Shown here piece by piece: positions 18,573 through 27,985 of a DNA stretch of 64,000 nucleotides. Below the pieces are notes generated by a model. It ran no database searches. It saw only the letters and a list, made by a program, of their open reading frames with translations, and was not told where the DNA came from. Each line of letters starts with the position of its first letter. The stretch's first letter is position 1. This stretch comes from Niveispirillum cyanobacteriorum. GTDB lineage: Bacteria > Pseudomonadota > Alphaproteobacteria > Azospirillales > Azospirillaceae. The stretch spans positions 3,242,501-3,306,500 of the forward strand of contig NZ_CP025611.1 of assembly GCF_002868735.1 (NCBI RefSeq), read 5' to 3'. A program made the position numbers and the translations under genes.

Positions 18573-18851
18573 GTGACTCGTTCCGTTTGGAAGGGGCCGT
18601 TCGTTGACGGCTACCTGTTGAAGAAGGCAGACAAGGCGCGTGCGTCGGGCCGCAACGAGATCATCAAGATCTGGTCGCGTCGTTCCACGATCCTGCCGCA
18701 TTTCGTTGGTCTGACCTTCGGCGTCTATAATGGCCAGAAGTTCGTGCCGGTGCTGGTGACCGAGAATATGATCGGTCACAAGTTCGGTGAGTTCTCGCCG
18801 ACCCGTACGTTCTACGGCCATGCGGCCGACAAGAAGGCGAAGAGGAAGTAA
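18573..18851 (+). CDS. rpsS: 30S ribosomal protein S19 (GTG start)
   Basis: S19 is a 30S head protein that contacts S13 and the A-site tRNA. The product has 92 residues, [15 protein letters not shown] at its N-terminus and the [13 protein letters not shown] motif near the C-terminus. The start is GTG at 18573, with GGGAG 7 nt upstream; there is no in-frame ATG nearby. It lies 12 nt after rplB and 2 nt before rplV. Confidence 0.98.
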   Translation: MTRSVWKGPFVDGYLLKKADKARASGRNEIIKIWSRRSTILPHFVGLTFGVYNGQKFVPVLVTENMIGHKFGEFSPTRTFYGHAADKKAKRK

Positions 18852-18853
18852 TC

Positions 18854-19252
18854 ATGGGAAAGCCGGCTGCAGAACGGCGCCTCAGCGAGACTGAGGCCAA
18901 GGCGTTCGGCGGAATGATCCGCACGAGCCCGCAGAAGCTGAACCTGGTTGCACAGCTGATCCGTGGAAAGTCCGCTGGTGAAGCTGTCGCCCTTCTGACA
19001 TTTTCCAAGCGTCGTATCGCTGGCGAAGTGAAGAAGGTCCTCCAGTCCGCCATCGCGAACGCCGAGAACAACCACCAGCTGGACGTTGACCGCCTGTTCG
19101 TGTCCCACGCGACGGTCGGCAAGGCTCTGGTCATGAAGCGTTTCCATGCCCGCGCTCGCGGTCGTGGCGCCCGTGTCGAGAAGCTGTTCAGCAACCTGAC
19201 CGTGATCGTGCGTGAGCGCGCTGAGGATAAGGCCGAGGGGGCCGCTGAATAA
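18854..19252 (+). CDS. rplV: 50S ribosomal protein L22
   Basis: L22 forms the exit-tunnel constriction with L4. The product has 132 residues with [16 protein letters not shown], and the beta-hairpin region near [11 protein letters not shown]. The last base of its stop is shared with the ATG of rpsC (TAATG arrangement), so the two are translationally coupled. Confidence 0.99.
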   Translation: MGKPAAERRLSETEAKAFGGMIRTSPQKLNLVAQLIRGKSAGEAVALLTFSKRRIAGEVKKVLQSAIANAENNHQLDVDRLFVSHATVGKALVMKRFHARARGRGARVEKLFSNLTVIVRERAEDKAEGAAE

Positions 19253-19929
19253 TGGGTCAGAAAGTCAATCCGATCGGCCTGCGCGTCGGTATCAACCGGA
19301 CGTGGGACAGCCGCTGGTACGCTGGTCGTGACTATGCCAAGCTGCTCCATCAGGATCTGAAGCTGCGCGGCTACCTGCAGACCCGTCTGCAGGCAGCTGG
19401 CGTCAGCCGCGTCATCATCGAGCGTCCGGCCAAGAAGGCCCGCGTCACCATCCACACGGCCCGTCCGGGTGTGGTGATCGGCAAGAAGGGTGCGGACATC
19501 GAGAAGCTGCGTCTTGAACTCAGCAAGATGGCCGGGTCCGAGGTCAATCTGAACATCGTCGAGATCCGCAAGCCGGAACTGGACGCCCGCCTGATCGCCG
19601 AGAACATCGCCAGCCAGCTGGAGCGCCGCGTGGCGTTCCGTCGCGCCATGAAGCGCGCGGTGCAGTCGGCGATGCGTCTGGGCGCTCAGGGCATCCGTAT
19701 TAACTGCTCCGGCCGTCTGGGCGGCGCGGAAATCGCGCGTATCGAATGGTACCGTGAAGGCCGCGTTCCGCTGCACACCCTGCGTGCTGACATCGACTAT
19801 GGTGTTGGCACCGCGAAGACCACCTACGGCACCTGCGGTGTCAAGGTGTGGGTGTTCAAGGGTGAAGTGCTGGCCCATGATCCGATGGCGCAGGACAAGC
19901 GCGCCGCGGAACAGACGGCTGCTCGCTGA
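19252..19929 (+). CDS. rpsC: 30S ribosomal protein S3
   Basis: S3 is at the mRNA entry channel and has helicase activity with S4. The product has 225 residues with [13 protein letters not shown], the KH-domain motif [12 protein letters not shown] and the C-terminal [10 protein letters not shown]. It is fused end to end with rplV through an overlapping stop/start. The gap to rplP is 42 nt. Confidence 0.99.
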   Translation: MGQKVNPIGLRVGINRTWDSRWYAGRDYAKLLHQDLKLRGYLQTRLQAAGVSRVIIERPAKKARVTIHTARPGVVIGKKGADIEKLRLELSKMAGSEVNLNIVEIRKPELDARLIAENIASQLERRVAFRRAMKRAVQSAMRLGAQGIRINCSGRLGGAEIARIEWYREGRVPLHTLRADIDYGVGTAKTTYGTCGVKVWVFKGEVLAHDPMAQDKRAAEQTAAR

Positions 19930-19971
19930 TCATCCGGATACTGGCAAGGGATATAGAGAAGGCTACATGCC

Positions 19972-20397
19972 ATGCTGAGTCCGAAGCGTACTAAGTACCG
20001 CAAGGCGCACAAGGGTCGTATCCACGGCGCCTCCAAGGGCGGTACCACACTGAATTTCGGCGCTTTCGGCTTGAAAGCTGTCGAGCCGATGCGTATTACG
20101 GCCCGTCAGATCGAGTCGGCGCGTCGCGCTATCACCCGCCACCTGAAGCGTCAGGGCCGCGTTTGGATCCGGATTTTCCCGGATCTGCCCGTGTCCTCGA
20201 AGCCGGCGGAAGTGCGCATGGGTTCCGGTAAGGGTTCGCCCGAATTCTGGGCCGCGCGCGTTGCGCCGGGCCGTATCATGTTCGAAGTCGATGGTGTTCC
20301 GGCTGAGCTGGCCACCCGCGCGTTCGAGCTGGCTGCTGCAAAGCTGCCGATCAAGGTGCGTATGGTCACCCGTCTGGGTGAAGGGGGTGAGGCATGA
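19972..20397 (+). CDS. rplP: 50S ribosomal protein L16
   Basis: L16 positions A-site tRNA. The product has 141 residues, beginning [16 protein letters not shown], with [16 protein letters not shown] in the central part. It overlaps rpmC by 4 nt (ATGA). The arginine in MGSGKG is in the usual context for the ribosomal oxygenase YcfD, but no such gene is in the window. Confidence 0.99.
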   Translation: MLSPKRTKYRKAHKGRIHGASKGGTTLNFGAFGLKAVEPMRITARQIESARRAITRHLKRQGRVWIRIFPDLPVSSKPAEVRMGSGKGSPEFWAARVAPGRIMFEVDGVPAELATRAFELAAAKLPIKVRMVTRLGEGGEA

Positions 20398-20600
20398 CGA
20401 AGGCTACTGACCTTCGCGGCAAGAGCACGGACGAGCTGAACGATCAGCTCCTCCAGCTCAAGAAGGAGCAGTTCAACCTGCGTTTCCAGAAGGCTTCCGG
20501 CCAGCTGGAGAATACCGCGCGGGTTCGTGTGGTGCGTCGCGACATCGCCCGCATCAAGACCATCCTGGGCCAGCAGGTTTCTGCTGCGTCCGCGTCCTGA
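20394..20600 (+). CDS. rpmC: 50S ribosomal protein L29
   Basis: L29 is a small tunnel-exit protein that contacts SRP and trigger factor. The product has 68 residues and contains [19 protein letters not shown] and [17 protein letters not shown], which form the two-helix hairpin. The ATG overlaps the rplP stop, and rpsQ follows 13 nt downstream. Confidence 0.98.
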   Translation: MTKATDLRGKSTDELNDQLLQLKKEQFNLRFQKASGQLENTARVRVVRRDIARIKTILGQQVSAASAS

Positions 20601-20613
20601 GGAGGGGTTAACG

Positions 20614-20871
20614 ATGCCCCGTCGCGTCCTGCAGGGTACCGTGGTGTCCGATAAGGGTGACAAGACCGTCACCGTGCTCGTCGAACGTCGCGTTATGCAT
20701 CCTGTGTATAAGAAGTTCATCAAGCAGTCCAAGAAGTACGCCGCCCACGACGAGGCGAACGCTTTCAAGATCGGTGACACCGTCCAGATCGAAGAATGCC
20801 GTCCGATCTCCAAGTCGAAGCGGTGGACCGTCGTCGTGGCCCCGGCCGCTGGCGACACTCCGAACGCCTGA
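20614..20871 (+). CDS. rpsQ: 30S ribosomal protein S17
   Basis: S17 is a primary 16S rRNA binder of OB fold. The product has 85 residues, [19 protein letters not shown] at its start, and [16 protein letters not shown] as the family signature. ATG 20614 has GGAGGGG about 6 nt upstream. An earlier in-frame ATG lies inside rpmC and is not the real start. Confidence 0.98.
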   Translation: MPRRVLQGTVVSDKGDKTVTVLVERRVMHPVYKKFIKQSKKYAAHDEANAFKIGDTVQIEECRPISKSKRWTVVVAPAAGDTPNA

Positions 20872-20889
20872 AGATAAGGAAGACATTCC

Positions 20890-21258
20890 ATGATTCAGAT
20901 GCAAACCAACCTGGAAGTCGCGGACAATAGCGGCGCGCGCCGGGTGCAGTGCATCAAGGTGCTGGGCGGCGCTGGTCGTCGCTTCGCCGCCATCGGCGAT
21001 GTTATCGTCGTGTCGGTGAAGGAAGCCATCCCGCGCGGCCGTGTTAAGAAGGGTGACGTGCAGCGCGCGGTCATCGTTCGCACCGCCAAGGAACTGCGCC
21101 GTGAGGACGGTTCCGTCATCCGCTTCGACCGTAACGCCGCCGTGCTGATCAACAAGCAGGGTGAGCCGATCGGTACGCGCATTTTCGGGCCCGTGACCCG
21201 TGAGCTGCGTGGCAAGAAGTTCATGAAGATCATTTCGCTGGCGCCGGAGGTGCTCTGA
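20890..21258 (+). CDS. rplN: 50S ribosomal protein L14
   Basis: L14 forms inter-subunit bridges. The product has 122 residues; [19 protein letters not shown] and [13 protein letters not shown] are diagnostic. GATAAGGAAG lies upstream of the ATG. The last base of its stop codon is the first base of the rplX ATG. Confidence 0.99.
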   Translation: MIQMQTNLEVADNSGARRVQCIKVLGGAGRRFAAIGDVIVVSVKEAIPRGRVKKGDVQRAVIVRTAKELRREDGSVIRFDRNAAVLINKQGEPIGTRIFGPVTRELRGKKFMKIISLAPEVL

Positions 21259-21572
21259 TGGCTGCGAAGATCCGCAAGGGCGACAAGGTCGCTGTCATCA
21301 CCGGTAAGGACAAGGGCAAGACCGGCGAAGTTATCGCCGTTCTGCCGTCCGAGGGCCGTGTCAAGGTGCGCGGTGTCAACCTGGTGAAGAAGCACCAGCG
21401 TCAGACCCCGATGCAGCAGGGCGGCATCGTCGAGATCGAGGCGGCGCTGGACCTGTCCAACGTTGCCATCCTCGACCCGAAGACCAACAAGCCGACCCGC
21501 GTCGGCTTCCGGACGCTGGAAGACGGCCGCAAGGTCCGTTTCGCCAAGGCTTCCGGCGAAGTGATCGAGTGA
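21258..21572 (+). CDS. rplX: 50S ribosomal protein L24
   Basis: L24 initiates 50S assembly. The product has 104 residues with the KOW motif ([19 protein letters not shown]) at the N-terminus. It overlaps rplN by 1 nt. Its stop overlaps an unused GTG in the rplE frame. Confidence 0.98.
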   Translation: MAAKIRKGDKVAVITGKDKGKTGEVIAVLPSEGRVKVRGVNLVKKHQRQTPMQQGGIVEIEAALDLSNVAILDPKTNKPTRVGFRTLEDGRKVRFAKASGEVIE

Positions 21573-21580
21573 GGCGCGCC

Positions 21581-22141
21581 ATGGCTGCTCGTATGAAAGA
21601 ACGCTACGACGCGACCCTGCGTGCAAAGTTGAAGGCGGAGTTCAACTACGCCAACGACATGCAGATTCCGCGTCTCGAGAAGATCGTGATCAACATGGGC
21701 GTTGGCGAAGCCGCCAGCGACGGCAAGAAGGTGACGCAGGCTGCCGCTGAGCTGGCTGCTATCACCGGTCAGAAGCCCGTGATCACGAAGGCTCGCAAGT
21801 CCATCGCCCAGTTCAAGCTGCGCGAAGGCATGCCGATCGGTTGCAAGGTCACCCTGCGCGCCGACCGCATGTATGAGTTCCTGGATCGTCTGGTCACCAT
21901 CGCGCTGCCGCGCGTCCGCGACTTCCGCGGCATCAACGGCAATGCGTTCGATGGCCGCGGGAACTACGCGCTGGGCCTGAAGGAACAGCTGATTTTCCCG
22001 GAAATCGACTACGACAAGGTGGACGATATCCGCGGCATGGACATCATCTTCGTCACCACGGCCAAGACCGACAAGGAAGCCAAGGCTCTCCTGAAGGGTT
22101 TTGACATGCCTTTCGCCGGGGAGGCGGGGACCAATGGCTAA
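21581..22141 (+). CDS. rplE: 50S ribosomal protein L5
   Basis: L5 binds 5S rRNA and contacts P-site tRNA. The product has 186 residues from ATG 21581 ([10 protein letters not shown]), which has GAGTGAGG 8 nt upstream. A GTG at 21569 would add only four residues and is less likely. The motifs [18 protein letters not shown] and [17 protein letters not shown] are present. Its 3' end overlaps rpsN by 8 nt. Confidence 0.97.
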   Translation: MAARMKERYDATLRAKLKAEFNYANDMQIPRLEKIVINMGVGEAASDGKKVTQAAAELAAITGQKPVITKARKSIAQFKLREGMPIGCKVTLRADRMYEFLDRLVTIALPRVRDFRGINGNAFDGRGNYALGLKEQLIFPEIDYDKVDDIRGMDIIFVTTAKTDKEAKALLKGFDMPFAGEAGTNG

Positions 22142-22439
22142 GAAGAGCTCTATCGAGAAGAACAAGCGCCGCACCGAACTGGCGGCGAAGCACCGGGAAA
22201 AGCGCGCCGCCCTCAAGGCGACCGCTAAGAACCGCGAACTCTCCGATGAGGAGCGTTTCACGGCTGTCCTGAAGCTGGCGCAGCTGCCCCGCAATGGCAG
22301 CCGTACCCGCATCCGGAACCGTTGCGAGCTGACGGGGCGTCCGCGCGCCTTCTATCGCAAGTTCCGCTTGTGCCGTGTCGCCCTGCGTGATCTCGCCAGC
22401 AATGGCCAGATCCCGGGCATGACCAAGTCCAGCTGGTAA
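22134..22439 (+). CDS. rpsN: 30S ribosomal protein S14 (zinc-free type)
   Basis: S14 is a 30S head protein. The product has 101 residues without the CxxC pairs of the short zinc form, so it is the zinc-independent type. [16 protein letters not shown] is present near the C-terminus, and it ends MTKSSW. ATG 22134 lies inside the 3' end of rplE, with GGGGAGGCGGGG upstream. The overlap implies coupled translation. Confidence 0.98.
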   Translation: MAKKSSIEKNKRRTELAAKHREKRAALKATAKNRELSDEERFTAVLKLAQLPRNGSRTRIRNRCELTGRPRAFYRKFRLCRVALRDLASNGQIPGMTKSSW

Positions 22440-22452
22440 GGAGGGTCGGGTA

Positions 22453-22851
22453 ATGAGCCTGAGCGATCCCCTGGGCGATATGCTGACCCGTATCCGTAAC
22501 GGTCAGAAGGCCCGTATGTCGGTCGTGACGAGCCCCGCGTCGAAGCTCCGCACCAATGTGCTGGAAGTCCTGAAGCGTGAAGGTTACATCCGCGGTTATG
22601 CCGTGGAGGAAGACCGTCCCGGTGTGCAGTCCCTGCGCATCGAACTGAAGTACTTCGAAGGCGAGCCGGTTATCAAGGAAGTGCACCGCGTTTCCAAGCC
22701 GGGCCGCCGCATCTATTCGAAGATCGCCGATCTGCCGCGGGTCTATAATGGCCTGGGTATTTCGATCCTGTCGACGCCTCGCGGCGTCATGTCTGATGTA
22801 GAGGCCCGCGCTGCCAATGTCGGCGGCGAAGTCCTCTGCAAGGTGTTCTAA
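22453..22851 (+). CDS. rpsH: 30S ribosomal protein S8
   Basis: S8 is a central 16S rRNA binder and the usual repressor of spc operons. The product has 132 residues with [16 protein letters not shown] at the start and [15 protein letters not shown] near the C-terminus. AAGGAGGGTCGGGTA precedes the ATG. Confidence 0.99.
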   Translation: MSLSDPLGDMLTRIRNGQKARMSVVTSPASKLRTNVLEVLKREGYIRGYAVEEDRPGVQSLRIELKYFEGEPVIKEVHRVSKPGRRIYSKIADLPRVYNGLGISILSTPRGVMSDVEARAANVGGEVLCKVF

Positions 22852-22864
22852 GGAGCACGGCCAC

Positions 22865-23398
22865 ATGTCCCGTATCGGAAAGCATCCGGTGCCGGTGCCG
22901 GCCGGCGTTACCGTCCAGGTCACCGGTCAGACTGTCACCGCCAAGGGCAAGCTGGGTCAGCTCAGCTTGAACTTGATCGACGAAATCGAGGCCAAGCTGG
23001 AGGGCGGCAATGTTGTCGTCCTGCCGCGGACCGAAACGGTTCGCGCTCGCCAGAACTGGGCCACCGCCCGTACCAACGTTGCCAACCTGGTGACCGGTGT
23101 GGACAAGGGTTTCACCCGCAATCTCGAAATCACCGGCGTCGGCTACAAGGCCGCCGTCGCTGGTTCGGAGCTGGTGCTGAACCTGGGTTTCTCGCACGAC
23201 ATCCGCTACCCCATCCCTGCGGGTATCACGATGAAGTGCGACAAGCCGACGTCCATCTCGATCAGCGGCGCTGACAAGCAGCAAGTTGGTCAGATCGCTG
23301 CGGAGATCCGCTCCTATCGTCCGCCTGAGCCCTACAAGGGTAAGGGCGTCAAGTACGATAACGAGACGATCATCCGCAAAGAAGGCAAGAAGAAGTAA
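22865..23398 (+). CDS. rplF: 50S ribosomal protein L6
   Basis: L6 lies near the sarcin-ricin loop. The product has 177 residues; [15 protein letters not shown] is the conserved N-terminus and [13 protein letters not shown] the C-terminal signature. ATG 22865 follows AAGGAGCACGGCCAC. An in-frame upstream ATG lies inside rpsH and is ignored. Confidence 0.98.
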   Translation: MSRIGKHPVPVPAGVTVQVTGQTVTAKGKLGQLSLNLIDEIEAKLEGGNVVVLPRTETVRARQNWATARTNVANLVTGVDKGFTRNLEITGVGYKAAVAGSELVLNLGFSHDIRYPIPAGITMKCDKPTSISISGADKQQVGQIAAEIRSYRPPEPYKGKGVKYDNETIIRKEGKKK

Positions 23399-23409
23399 GG
23401 CGGACGACG

Positions 23410-23772
23410 ATGAGCAAGCAAAAAGATCTCAACGCGCGCCGCAAGGCGCGGGTGCGCGCCCGGCTCCGCAAGGTCGGAAGCGGTCGCGCTCGTCTCTCGG
23501 TCTTCCGGTCGAGCCAGCATATCTATGCCCAGATCATCGACGACGAGGCCGGCCGCACGCTGGTTTCTGCGTCGACCCTGGAAAAGGATCTGCGGGAAGC
23601 CCTGAAGACCGGCGCCGACATCGAGGCGGCCAAGGCCGTCGGCAAGTTGGTTGCCGAGCGCGCCGTGGCACAGGGTGTCAGCACCGTTTACTTCGATCGT
23701 GGTCAGTACCTGTATCACGGGCGTGTGAAGGCTTTGGCCGACGCCGCCCGCGAAGCCGGCCTGCAGTTCTAA
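23410..23772 (+). CDS. rplR: 50S ribosomal protein L18
   Basis: L18 binds 5S rRNA together with L5. The product has 120 residues with [18 protein letters not shown] and the C-terminal [17 protein letters not shown]. It starts 12 nt after rplF, with GGCGGACG upstream. Confidence 0.99.
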   Translation: MSKQKDLNARRKARVRARLRKVGSGRARLSVFRSSQHIYAQIIDDEAGRTLVSASTLEKDLREALKTGADIEAAKAVGKLVAERAVAQGVSTVYFDRGQYLYHGRVKALADAAREAGLQF

Positions 23773-23782
23773 GGGGGTTAGC

Positions 23783-24403
23783 ATGGCTCGTAATGAGAAC
23801 AGCGCGGCCGGCGGCGAGGGTGAGCGGCGGAACCGTGATCGCGGCGAACGCCGTGATCGTGGTGAAAACCGCGAACGCCGTGAGGAACGCGAAGGTGACG
23901 ATCTCGTCGAGAAGCTCGTCGGGATCAACCGTGTCGCCAAGGTGGTTAAGGGTGGCCGTCGCTTTGGCTTCGCCGCCATTGTGGTTGTCGGTGACGCGAA
24001 GGGTCGTGTCGGCGTCGGTTCGGGCAAGGCCCGCGAAGTGCCGGAGGCCATTCGCAAGGCCACCGAGCAGGCCAAGCGCTCCATGATCCGCGTGCCGCTG
24101 CGCGAGGGTCGCACGCTGCATCACGACGTGTTCGGTCACTTCGGTGCCGGCAAGGTCGTGCTGCGTGCCGCCCCTCCGGGTACCGGCATCATCGCGGGTG
24201 GCCCGATGCGCGCCATCTTCGAGGCCCTGGGCGTGGCGGACGTGGTGACCAAGTCGGTCGGCACTTCCAACCCGCACAACATGATCAAGGCAACCTTCGA
24301 CGCCCTGACGCAGTGCGTCAGCCCGCGTTCGGTGGCTGCCCGTCGTGGTCGTCGCGTGTCCGATATCCTGGGCAAGCGCGAAGGCGAGAAGGAGGCCGCG
24401 TAA
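23783..24403 (+). CDS. rpsE: 30S ribosomal protein S5 with a charged N-terminal extension
   Basis: S5 contributes to translational fidelity and mRNA helicase activity. The product has 206 residues, longer than the 167 of E. coli. The extra length is mainly an N-terminal segment of about 40 residues made almost entirely of Arg, Glu, Asp and Gly ([15 protein letters not shown]). The S5 core then starts at [20 protein letters not shown]. Such extensions occur in Rhodospirillales. AAGGGGGTTAGC precedes the ATG, and rpmD starts immediately after the stop. Confidence 0.98.
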   Translation: MARNENSAAGGEGERRNRDRGERRDRGENRERREEREGDDLVEKLVGINRVAKVVKGGRRFGFAAIVVVGDAKGRVGVGSGKAREVPEAIRKATEQAKRSMIRVPLREGRTLHHDVFGHFGAGKVVLRAAPPGTGIIAGGPMRAIFEALGVADVVTKSVGTSNPHNMIKATFDALTQCVSPRSVAARRGRRVSDILGKREGEKEAA

Positions 24404-24595
24404 ATGGCTGACAAGAACACCGTCATCGTGACCCAGACGGGGAGCCCGATTGGCCGCCAGGGCGACCAGCGTGCGACCCTGATCGGTCTGGGTCTCAACA
24501 AGCTGAACCGCACCCGCGAGCTGGAAGATACGCCGGCTGTCCGTGGGATGATCAACAAGGTTCGGCACCTCGTGCGCGTCGAGGAGGCCTCGTAA
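24404..24595 (+). CDS. rpmD: 50S ribosomal protein L30
   Basis: L30 is a small 50S protein. The product has 63 residues with [23 protein letters not shown] and the terminal [14 protein letters not shown]. It begins directly after the rpsE stop with no gap. GAAGGAGG within the rpsE 3' end serves as the ribosome-binding site. Confidence 0.98.
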   Translation: MADKNTVIVTQTGSPIGRQGDQRATLIGLGLNKLNRTRELEDTPAVRGMINKVRHLVRVEEAS

Positions 24596-24630
24596 GAGGT
24601 TTCCCCGATACGGCCTGAAGGATCAAGACC

Positions 24631-25101
24631 ATGAAGCTCAACGAAATCAGTGAAAACCCGGGCGCACGCAAGCTTCGCATGCGCATCGGTCGCGGTATCG
24701 GGTCCGGTAAGGGCAAGACCGGTGGCCGTGGCGTCAAGGGTCAGAAGTCCCGTACGGGCGTCTCGATCAAGGGCTTCGAAGGCGGCCAGATGCCCCTGCA
24801 TCGCCGTCTGCCGAAGCGTGGCTTCTCTAACGTTCCGTTCGCCAAGGATTACTCCGTGGTTAACGTGGGCGCCGTGCAGAAGGCCATCGATGACGGTCGT
24901 CTGAACGCCGCTGAGACGGTGAACGCCGAGGCGCTGGTGAAGGCCGGCCTGGTGCGTGTCTCCGCCGATGGCGTGCGTCTGCTGAACAAGGGCGCCATCA
25001 AGGCCGCCGTGACCTTCGACGTAGCTGGCGCTTCCGCCGGCGCCGTCGCTGCGGTCGAGGCTGCTGGTGGCAAGGTGAACCTGCCGGCCGTCGAGGCCTG
25101 A
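24631..25101 (+). CDS. rplO: 50S ribosomal protein L15, last gene of the spc cluster
   Basis: L15 is a late-assembly 50S protein. The product has 156 residues with the glycine-rich [21 protein letters not shown] region and [18 protein letters not shown]. In most bacteria secY follows directly. Here transcription ends at an intrinsic terminator 34 nt after the stop, and secY is 1.5 kb away. Confidence 0.99.
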   Translation: MKLNEISENPGARKLRMRIGRGIGSGKGKTGGRGVKGQKSRTGVSIKGFEGGQMPLHRRLPKRGFSNVPFAKDYSVVNVGAVQKAIDDGRLNAAETVNAEALVKAGLVRVSADGVRLLNKGAIKAAVTFDVAGASAGAVAAVEAAGGKVNLPAVEA

Positions 25102-25135
25102 TCGGTTCCACCAACGCCGTTGGTAAAGTATGTGA

Positions 25136-25168
25136 CAAGGCCCCGGAGCAGTCCGGGGCCTTGTTGCG
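25136..25168 (+). terminator. Intrinsic terminator of the S10-spc operon
   Basis: CAAGGCCCCGGA and TCCGGGGCCTTG form a 12-bp stem with a 4-nt loop, followed by TTGCGTTT. This ends the ribosomal operon before secY. Confidence 0.85.
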
Positions 25169-25222
25169 TTTCGGCTGCGCCCCGGCAAGCAGGCATGTGA
25201 CATTCGATGCCATTATGATAAA

Positions 25223-25256
25223 CGACTTGACGTTAGTAAGTCGCTTATGTTGTTAT
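25223..25256 (+). promoter_or_regulatory. Candidate promoter overlapped by a 6-bp palindrome
   Basis: TTGACG (25227-25232) and TGTTAT (25251-25256) are 18 nt apart. The inverted repeat CGACTT / AAGTCG (25223-25228 and 25238-25243) straddles the -35 box and looks like an operator. It would drive the structured transcript downstream. Confidence 0.45.
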
Positions 25257-25261
25257 CAGGG

Positions 25262-25467
25262 CGTGGCACCGATGGTGACCGAATGGGGCGGCAAAGGCGG
25301 CGAACGCCGCTAGGCACTTCCCGGTCACCATCCGCATCGGCGCATTACAGCCGGGGCATTTGGAGTGCCCAGAATGTTTGGCGTTCCAGATTTTAAATGT
25401 GGCGCGAATTCTTGAGATACGGCTGCGAAGGGCGCCCGGCTTAACAAAGCCGGGCGTCTTTGCGTTT
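25262..25467 (+). ncRNA. Candidate structured small transcript between rplO and marR
   Basis: About 200 nt begin just after a promoter and end at a strong terminator (CGCCCGGCTT / AAGCCGGGCG at 25433-25456, then TCTTT). Inside, the perfect 11-bp arms GATGGTGACCG (25271-25281) and CGGTCACCATC (25322-25332) enclose a second hairpin GCGGCG-AA-CGCCGC. A 13-codon ORF (25272-25313, peptide MVTEWGGKGGERR) starts inside the outer stem. It does not resemble 4.5S RNA, tmRNA or RNase P RNA. It could be a small RNA, a leader with a short peptide, or a decayed element. A minus-strand ORF with a CxxC motif covers the same bases but has no supporting signals. Confidence 0.4.
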
Positions 25468-25486
25468 GATAGCCATGGATTACGCA

Positions 25487-25924
25487 TCAGCGCAGAACGC
25501 GCTCAAGGATCTCCACGCCACGCCGCAATACCTCCCGCTCTTCCACCGTCAACGGCGCCAGTCGTGCGTCGAGCGCGGCAACCCGGCGCGCCCGCCCGGC
25601 CAGAAGCAGGGCGCGCCCGGCCTCCGTTGCGGCGATGCGAACCCCCCGCCTGTCCGTTGGGTCGGGATCACGGCTGACCAGCGCCGCCGCCGCCAGCGCA
25701 TCGACGATCCGGCTCATGGTGGGCGGGCGCACCTGTTCCGCCGCTGCCAGCTCGCCCAGGGATCGGGGGCCCCCAAAGACCAGTATCGACAGTGCCGACA
25801 GGCGTGGTGCCGTCAAACCGCTATCATCATCTTCCCGTCTTAACAGTCGCAGCAGGCGTATGGATGCGGCGTGCAGCCGCTCGGCAACGCTGTCCGGTCG
25901 ATCATGGGGATGCTTTACGGACAT
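25487..25924 (-). CDS. MarR family transcriptional regulator
   Basis: The 145-residue product has the winged-helix MarR layout. An N-terminal dimerisation helix is followed by LTAPRLSALSILVFGGPRSLGELAAAEQVRPPTMSRIVDALAAAALVSR as helix-turn-helix, and DPTDRRGVRIAATEAGR forms the wing with the DxRxxR signature. It probably represses itself and the divergently transcribed VOC gene, from which it is separated by 60 nt containing a small palindrome. The ligand is unknown. Confidence 0.9.
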   Translation of the reverse strand: MSVKHPHDRPDSVAERLHAASIRLLRLLRREDDDSGLTAPRLSALSILVFGGPRSLGELAAAEQVRPPTMSRIVDALAAAALVSRDPDPTDRRGVRIAATEAGRALLLAGRARRVAALDARLAPLTVEEREVLRRGVEILERVLR

Positions 25925-25926
25925 TG

Positions 25927-25939
25927 TTAGCTTTGCTAA
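25927..25939. promoter_or_regulatory. Candidate MarR operator
   Basis: TTAGC-TTT-GCTAA is a perfect palindrome 3 nt from the marR start codon, within the AT-rich divergent promoter region. A further GCTAA half-site lies at 25952-25956. Confidence 0.45.
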
Positions 25940-25984
25940 TAATTATCTTCAGCTAAACACTATCATCCGGCAGGAAGGTGATCC

Positions 25985-26362
25985 ATGGGCTTGAATCCCT
26001 CGCATATCGTGCAGATCGCCGTTCCGGTTCAGGACCTGAACCGCGCCCGTGCCTTCTACCGCGATGTGCTGGGCCTCACGCATCTGTTCGATGCGCCGCC
26101 ATCGCTGGCCTTTTTTCAGTGCGGTCAAACCCGCCTGATGCTGGGGCCGCAGGAAGGGCAGGAGCAGATTGCCGGTCCCATCCTCTATTATAATGTAGCC
26201 GACGCAGGGGCGGCGCAGGCAGCGCTGGAAGCTGCCGGCGCATCCGTCGTACAGCCGGCCCACCTTATCGCGCGGGTTGGTGGCAATGATATCCATCTTG
26301 CTATCTGCCGCGACAGCGAGGGGAACATGGTCGGCCTGATGAGCGAGACGGCAGCGGCCTGA
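25985..26362 (+). CDS. VOC family (glyoxalase/bleomycin-resistance fold) protein
   Basis: The 125-residue product has a single VOC module. HIVQIAVPVQDLNRARAFYRDVLGL forms the first beta-alpha-beta unit and GNDIHLAICRDSEGNMVGLM the last, which carries the usual metal-ligand glutamate region (here DSEGN). Such proteins are metal-dependent lyases, dioxygenases or antibiotic-binding proteins, so the substrate cannot be inferred. AGGAAGGTGATCC precedes the ATG. It is divergent from marR, which probably controls it. Confidence 0.85.
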   Translation: MGLNPSHIVQIAVPVQDLNRARAFYRDVLGLTHLFDAPPSLAFFQCGQTRLMLGPQEGQEQIAGPILYYNVADAGAAQAALEAAGASVVQPAHLIARVGGNDIHLAICRDSEGNMVGLMSETAAA

Positions 26363-26641
26363 ACCAGGCGCCGGGCACGATCGGCACAAGATGCCGCAGC
26401 CCCTACATTGGTGGCATTGACCCTGCCGCACGATGGCCTTACCCCTATGGTTGGAAAGAACAACGGCGGTTGACGGCCCGGATGCCGGGTCCTGTGGTGT
26501 AACGGACACCTGCCAGATGCACATGGCATACTGGTGCTGGTGTTTTTCATGTTGACCACATGCCCCTATGTCCTGTTGATACGCGTGAGAGTGGCCGGCC
26601 CTCCGTTTCGGCCGGACCAGTGACTTGCCAAGAGGCCTTTT
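26363..26641 (+). promoter_or_regulatory. secY upstream region with possible promoter
   Basis: This is 279 nt without a gene. TTGACC (26552-26557) and TTGATA (26576-26581) are 18 nt apart and are the best promoter candidate; the -10 is poor. A GGCCGG / CCGGCC hairpin lies near 26594-26618. Because the spc operon terminates upstream, secY needs a promoter here. Confidence 0.35.
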
Positions 26642-27985
26642 ATGGCATCCGCCGCTGAACAGCTTGCCGCCAACATCAATTTCGGCGCCTTCTCGAAGGC
26701 CACGGAACTGAAGAAGCGCATTTGGTTTACCCTGGGGGCGTTGATCGTCTACCGCCTGGGGACCTACATTCCTCTGCCGGGTATTGATTCTGGTGCCTTC
26801 GCCAGCTTCTTCGCCAATCAGTCGGGCGGCATCCTGGGCATGTTCAACATGTTCGCCGGTGGTGCCGTTGAGCGCATGTCGATCTTCGCGCTCAACATCA
26901 TGCCCTATATTTCGGCGTCGATTATCATCCAGCTGATGACGGCTGTTGCCCCGTCGCTGGAGACGCTGAAGAAGGAAGGCGAGTCGGGCCGCAAGCGTCT
27001 GAACCAGTATACGCGCTACCTGACGGTGGCGCTGGCCCTGGTGCAGTCCTACGGCTTGTCCCTGGGCCTGGAGGGCATGAACCAGGCTGGAGGCAGCGTG
27101 GTGATCGATCCGGGCTGGTTCTTCCGCCTGTCGACCGTCATCACCATGGTCGGCGGCACCATGTTCCTGATGTGGCTGGGTGAGCAGATCACGTCGCGCG
27201 GCGTTGGCAACGGTATCTCGCTGATCATCTTCGCGGGTATCGTGGCGGCTCTGCCGGGTGCCTTCGTGAAGATACTGGAACTGGGCCGTACCGGTGCCAT
27301 GAGCACCTGGTTCATCCTGGGCCTGCTGGTTCTGGCGGTCATCGTGATCACGGGCATCGTGTTCTTCGAACGCGCACAGCGCCGCCTGATCGTGCAGTAT
27401 CCCAAGCGCCAGATGGGCAACAAGATGTATGGCGGGGAGGCTTCGCACCTGCCGCTGAAGCTGAACACCGCCGGCGTCATCCCGCCCATCTTCGCGTCAT
27501 CGCTGCTGCTGCTGCCGCTGACGGCGGTCGGGTTCTCCTCGGCTGGTGGGCCGGAATGGCTGGCCACGATCACCCGCTTCGTTGCGCATGGCACGCCGCT
27601 CTATATGGTGCTGTACACTGCGCTGATCGTTTTCTTCTGTTTCTTCTATACCGCCATCGTCTTCAACCCGACCGAAACGGCCGAGAATCTGAAGAAGTAT
27701 GGCGGGTTCATTCCGGGCATCCGGCCCGGCAAGAACACGGCCGATTATCTGGACTTCGTGCTGACCCGTTTGACGGTGGTGGGGGCCGCCTACATCACGG
27801 TGGTCTGCTTGCTGCCGGAAATCATGATGGCGGAGTATGGGGCCGCCTTCTATTTCGGTGGTACCAGCCTGCTGATCATGGTCACCGTGACCATGGATAC
27901 CGTGGCGCAGATCCATTCCCACCTGCTGGCGCATCAGTATGAAGGACTGATCAAGAAGGCCAAGCTGCGTGGGAGACGTGGATGA
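26642..27985 (+). CDS. secY: Preprotein translocase subunit SecY
   Basis: SecY is the channel of the Sec translocon in the inner membrane. The 447-residue product has ten predicted membrane helices. [32 protein letters not shown] is the helix-2 region, and [13 protein letters not shown] and the C-terminal [21 protein letters not shown] match the family. AAGAGG is 7 nt before ATG 26642. It overlaps adk by 4 nt. It has been uncoupled from rplO, its usual upstream neighbour. Confidence 0.99.
   Translation: MASAAEQLAANINFGAFSKATELKKRIWFTLGALIVYRLGTYIPLPGIDSGAFASFFANQSGGILGMFNMFAGGAVERMSIFALNIMPYISASIIIQLMTAVAPSLETLKKEGESGRKRLNQYTRYLTVALALVQSYGLSLGLEGMNQAGGSVVIDPGWFFRLSTVITMVGGTMFLMWLGEQITSRGVGNGISLIIFAGIVAALPGAFVKILELGRTGAMSTWFILGLLVLAVIVITGIVFFERAQRRLIVQYPKRQMGNKMYGGEASHLPLKLNTAGVIPPIFASSLLLLPLTAVGFSSAGGPEWLATITRFVAHGTPLYMVLYTALIVFFCFFYTAIVFNPTETAENLKKYGGFIPGIRPGKNTADYLDFVLTRLTVVGAAYITVVCLLPEIMMAEYGAAFYFGGTSLLIMVTVTMDTVAQIHSHLLAHQYEGLIKKAKLRGRRG

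Noticed and set aside
25245-25487. 80-codon minus-strand frame with a KCPGCNAPMRMV motif, possible zinc-ribbon or transposase remnant
   Set aside because: It runs through a strong terminator and the hairpin unit, has no ribosome-binding site, and the rest of the sequence matches nothing I know.
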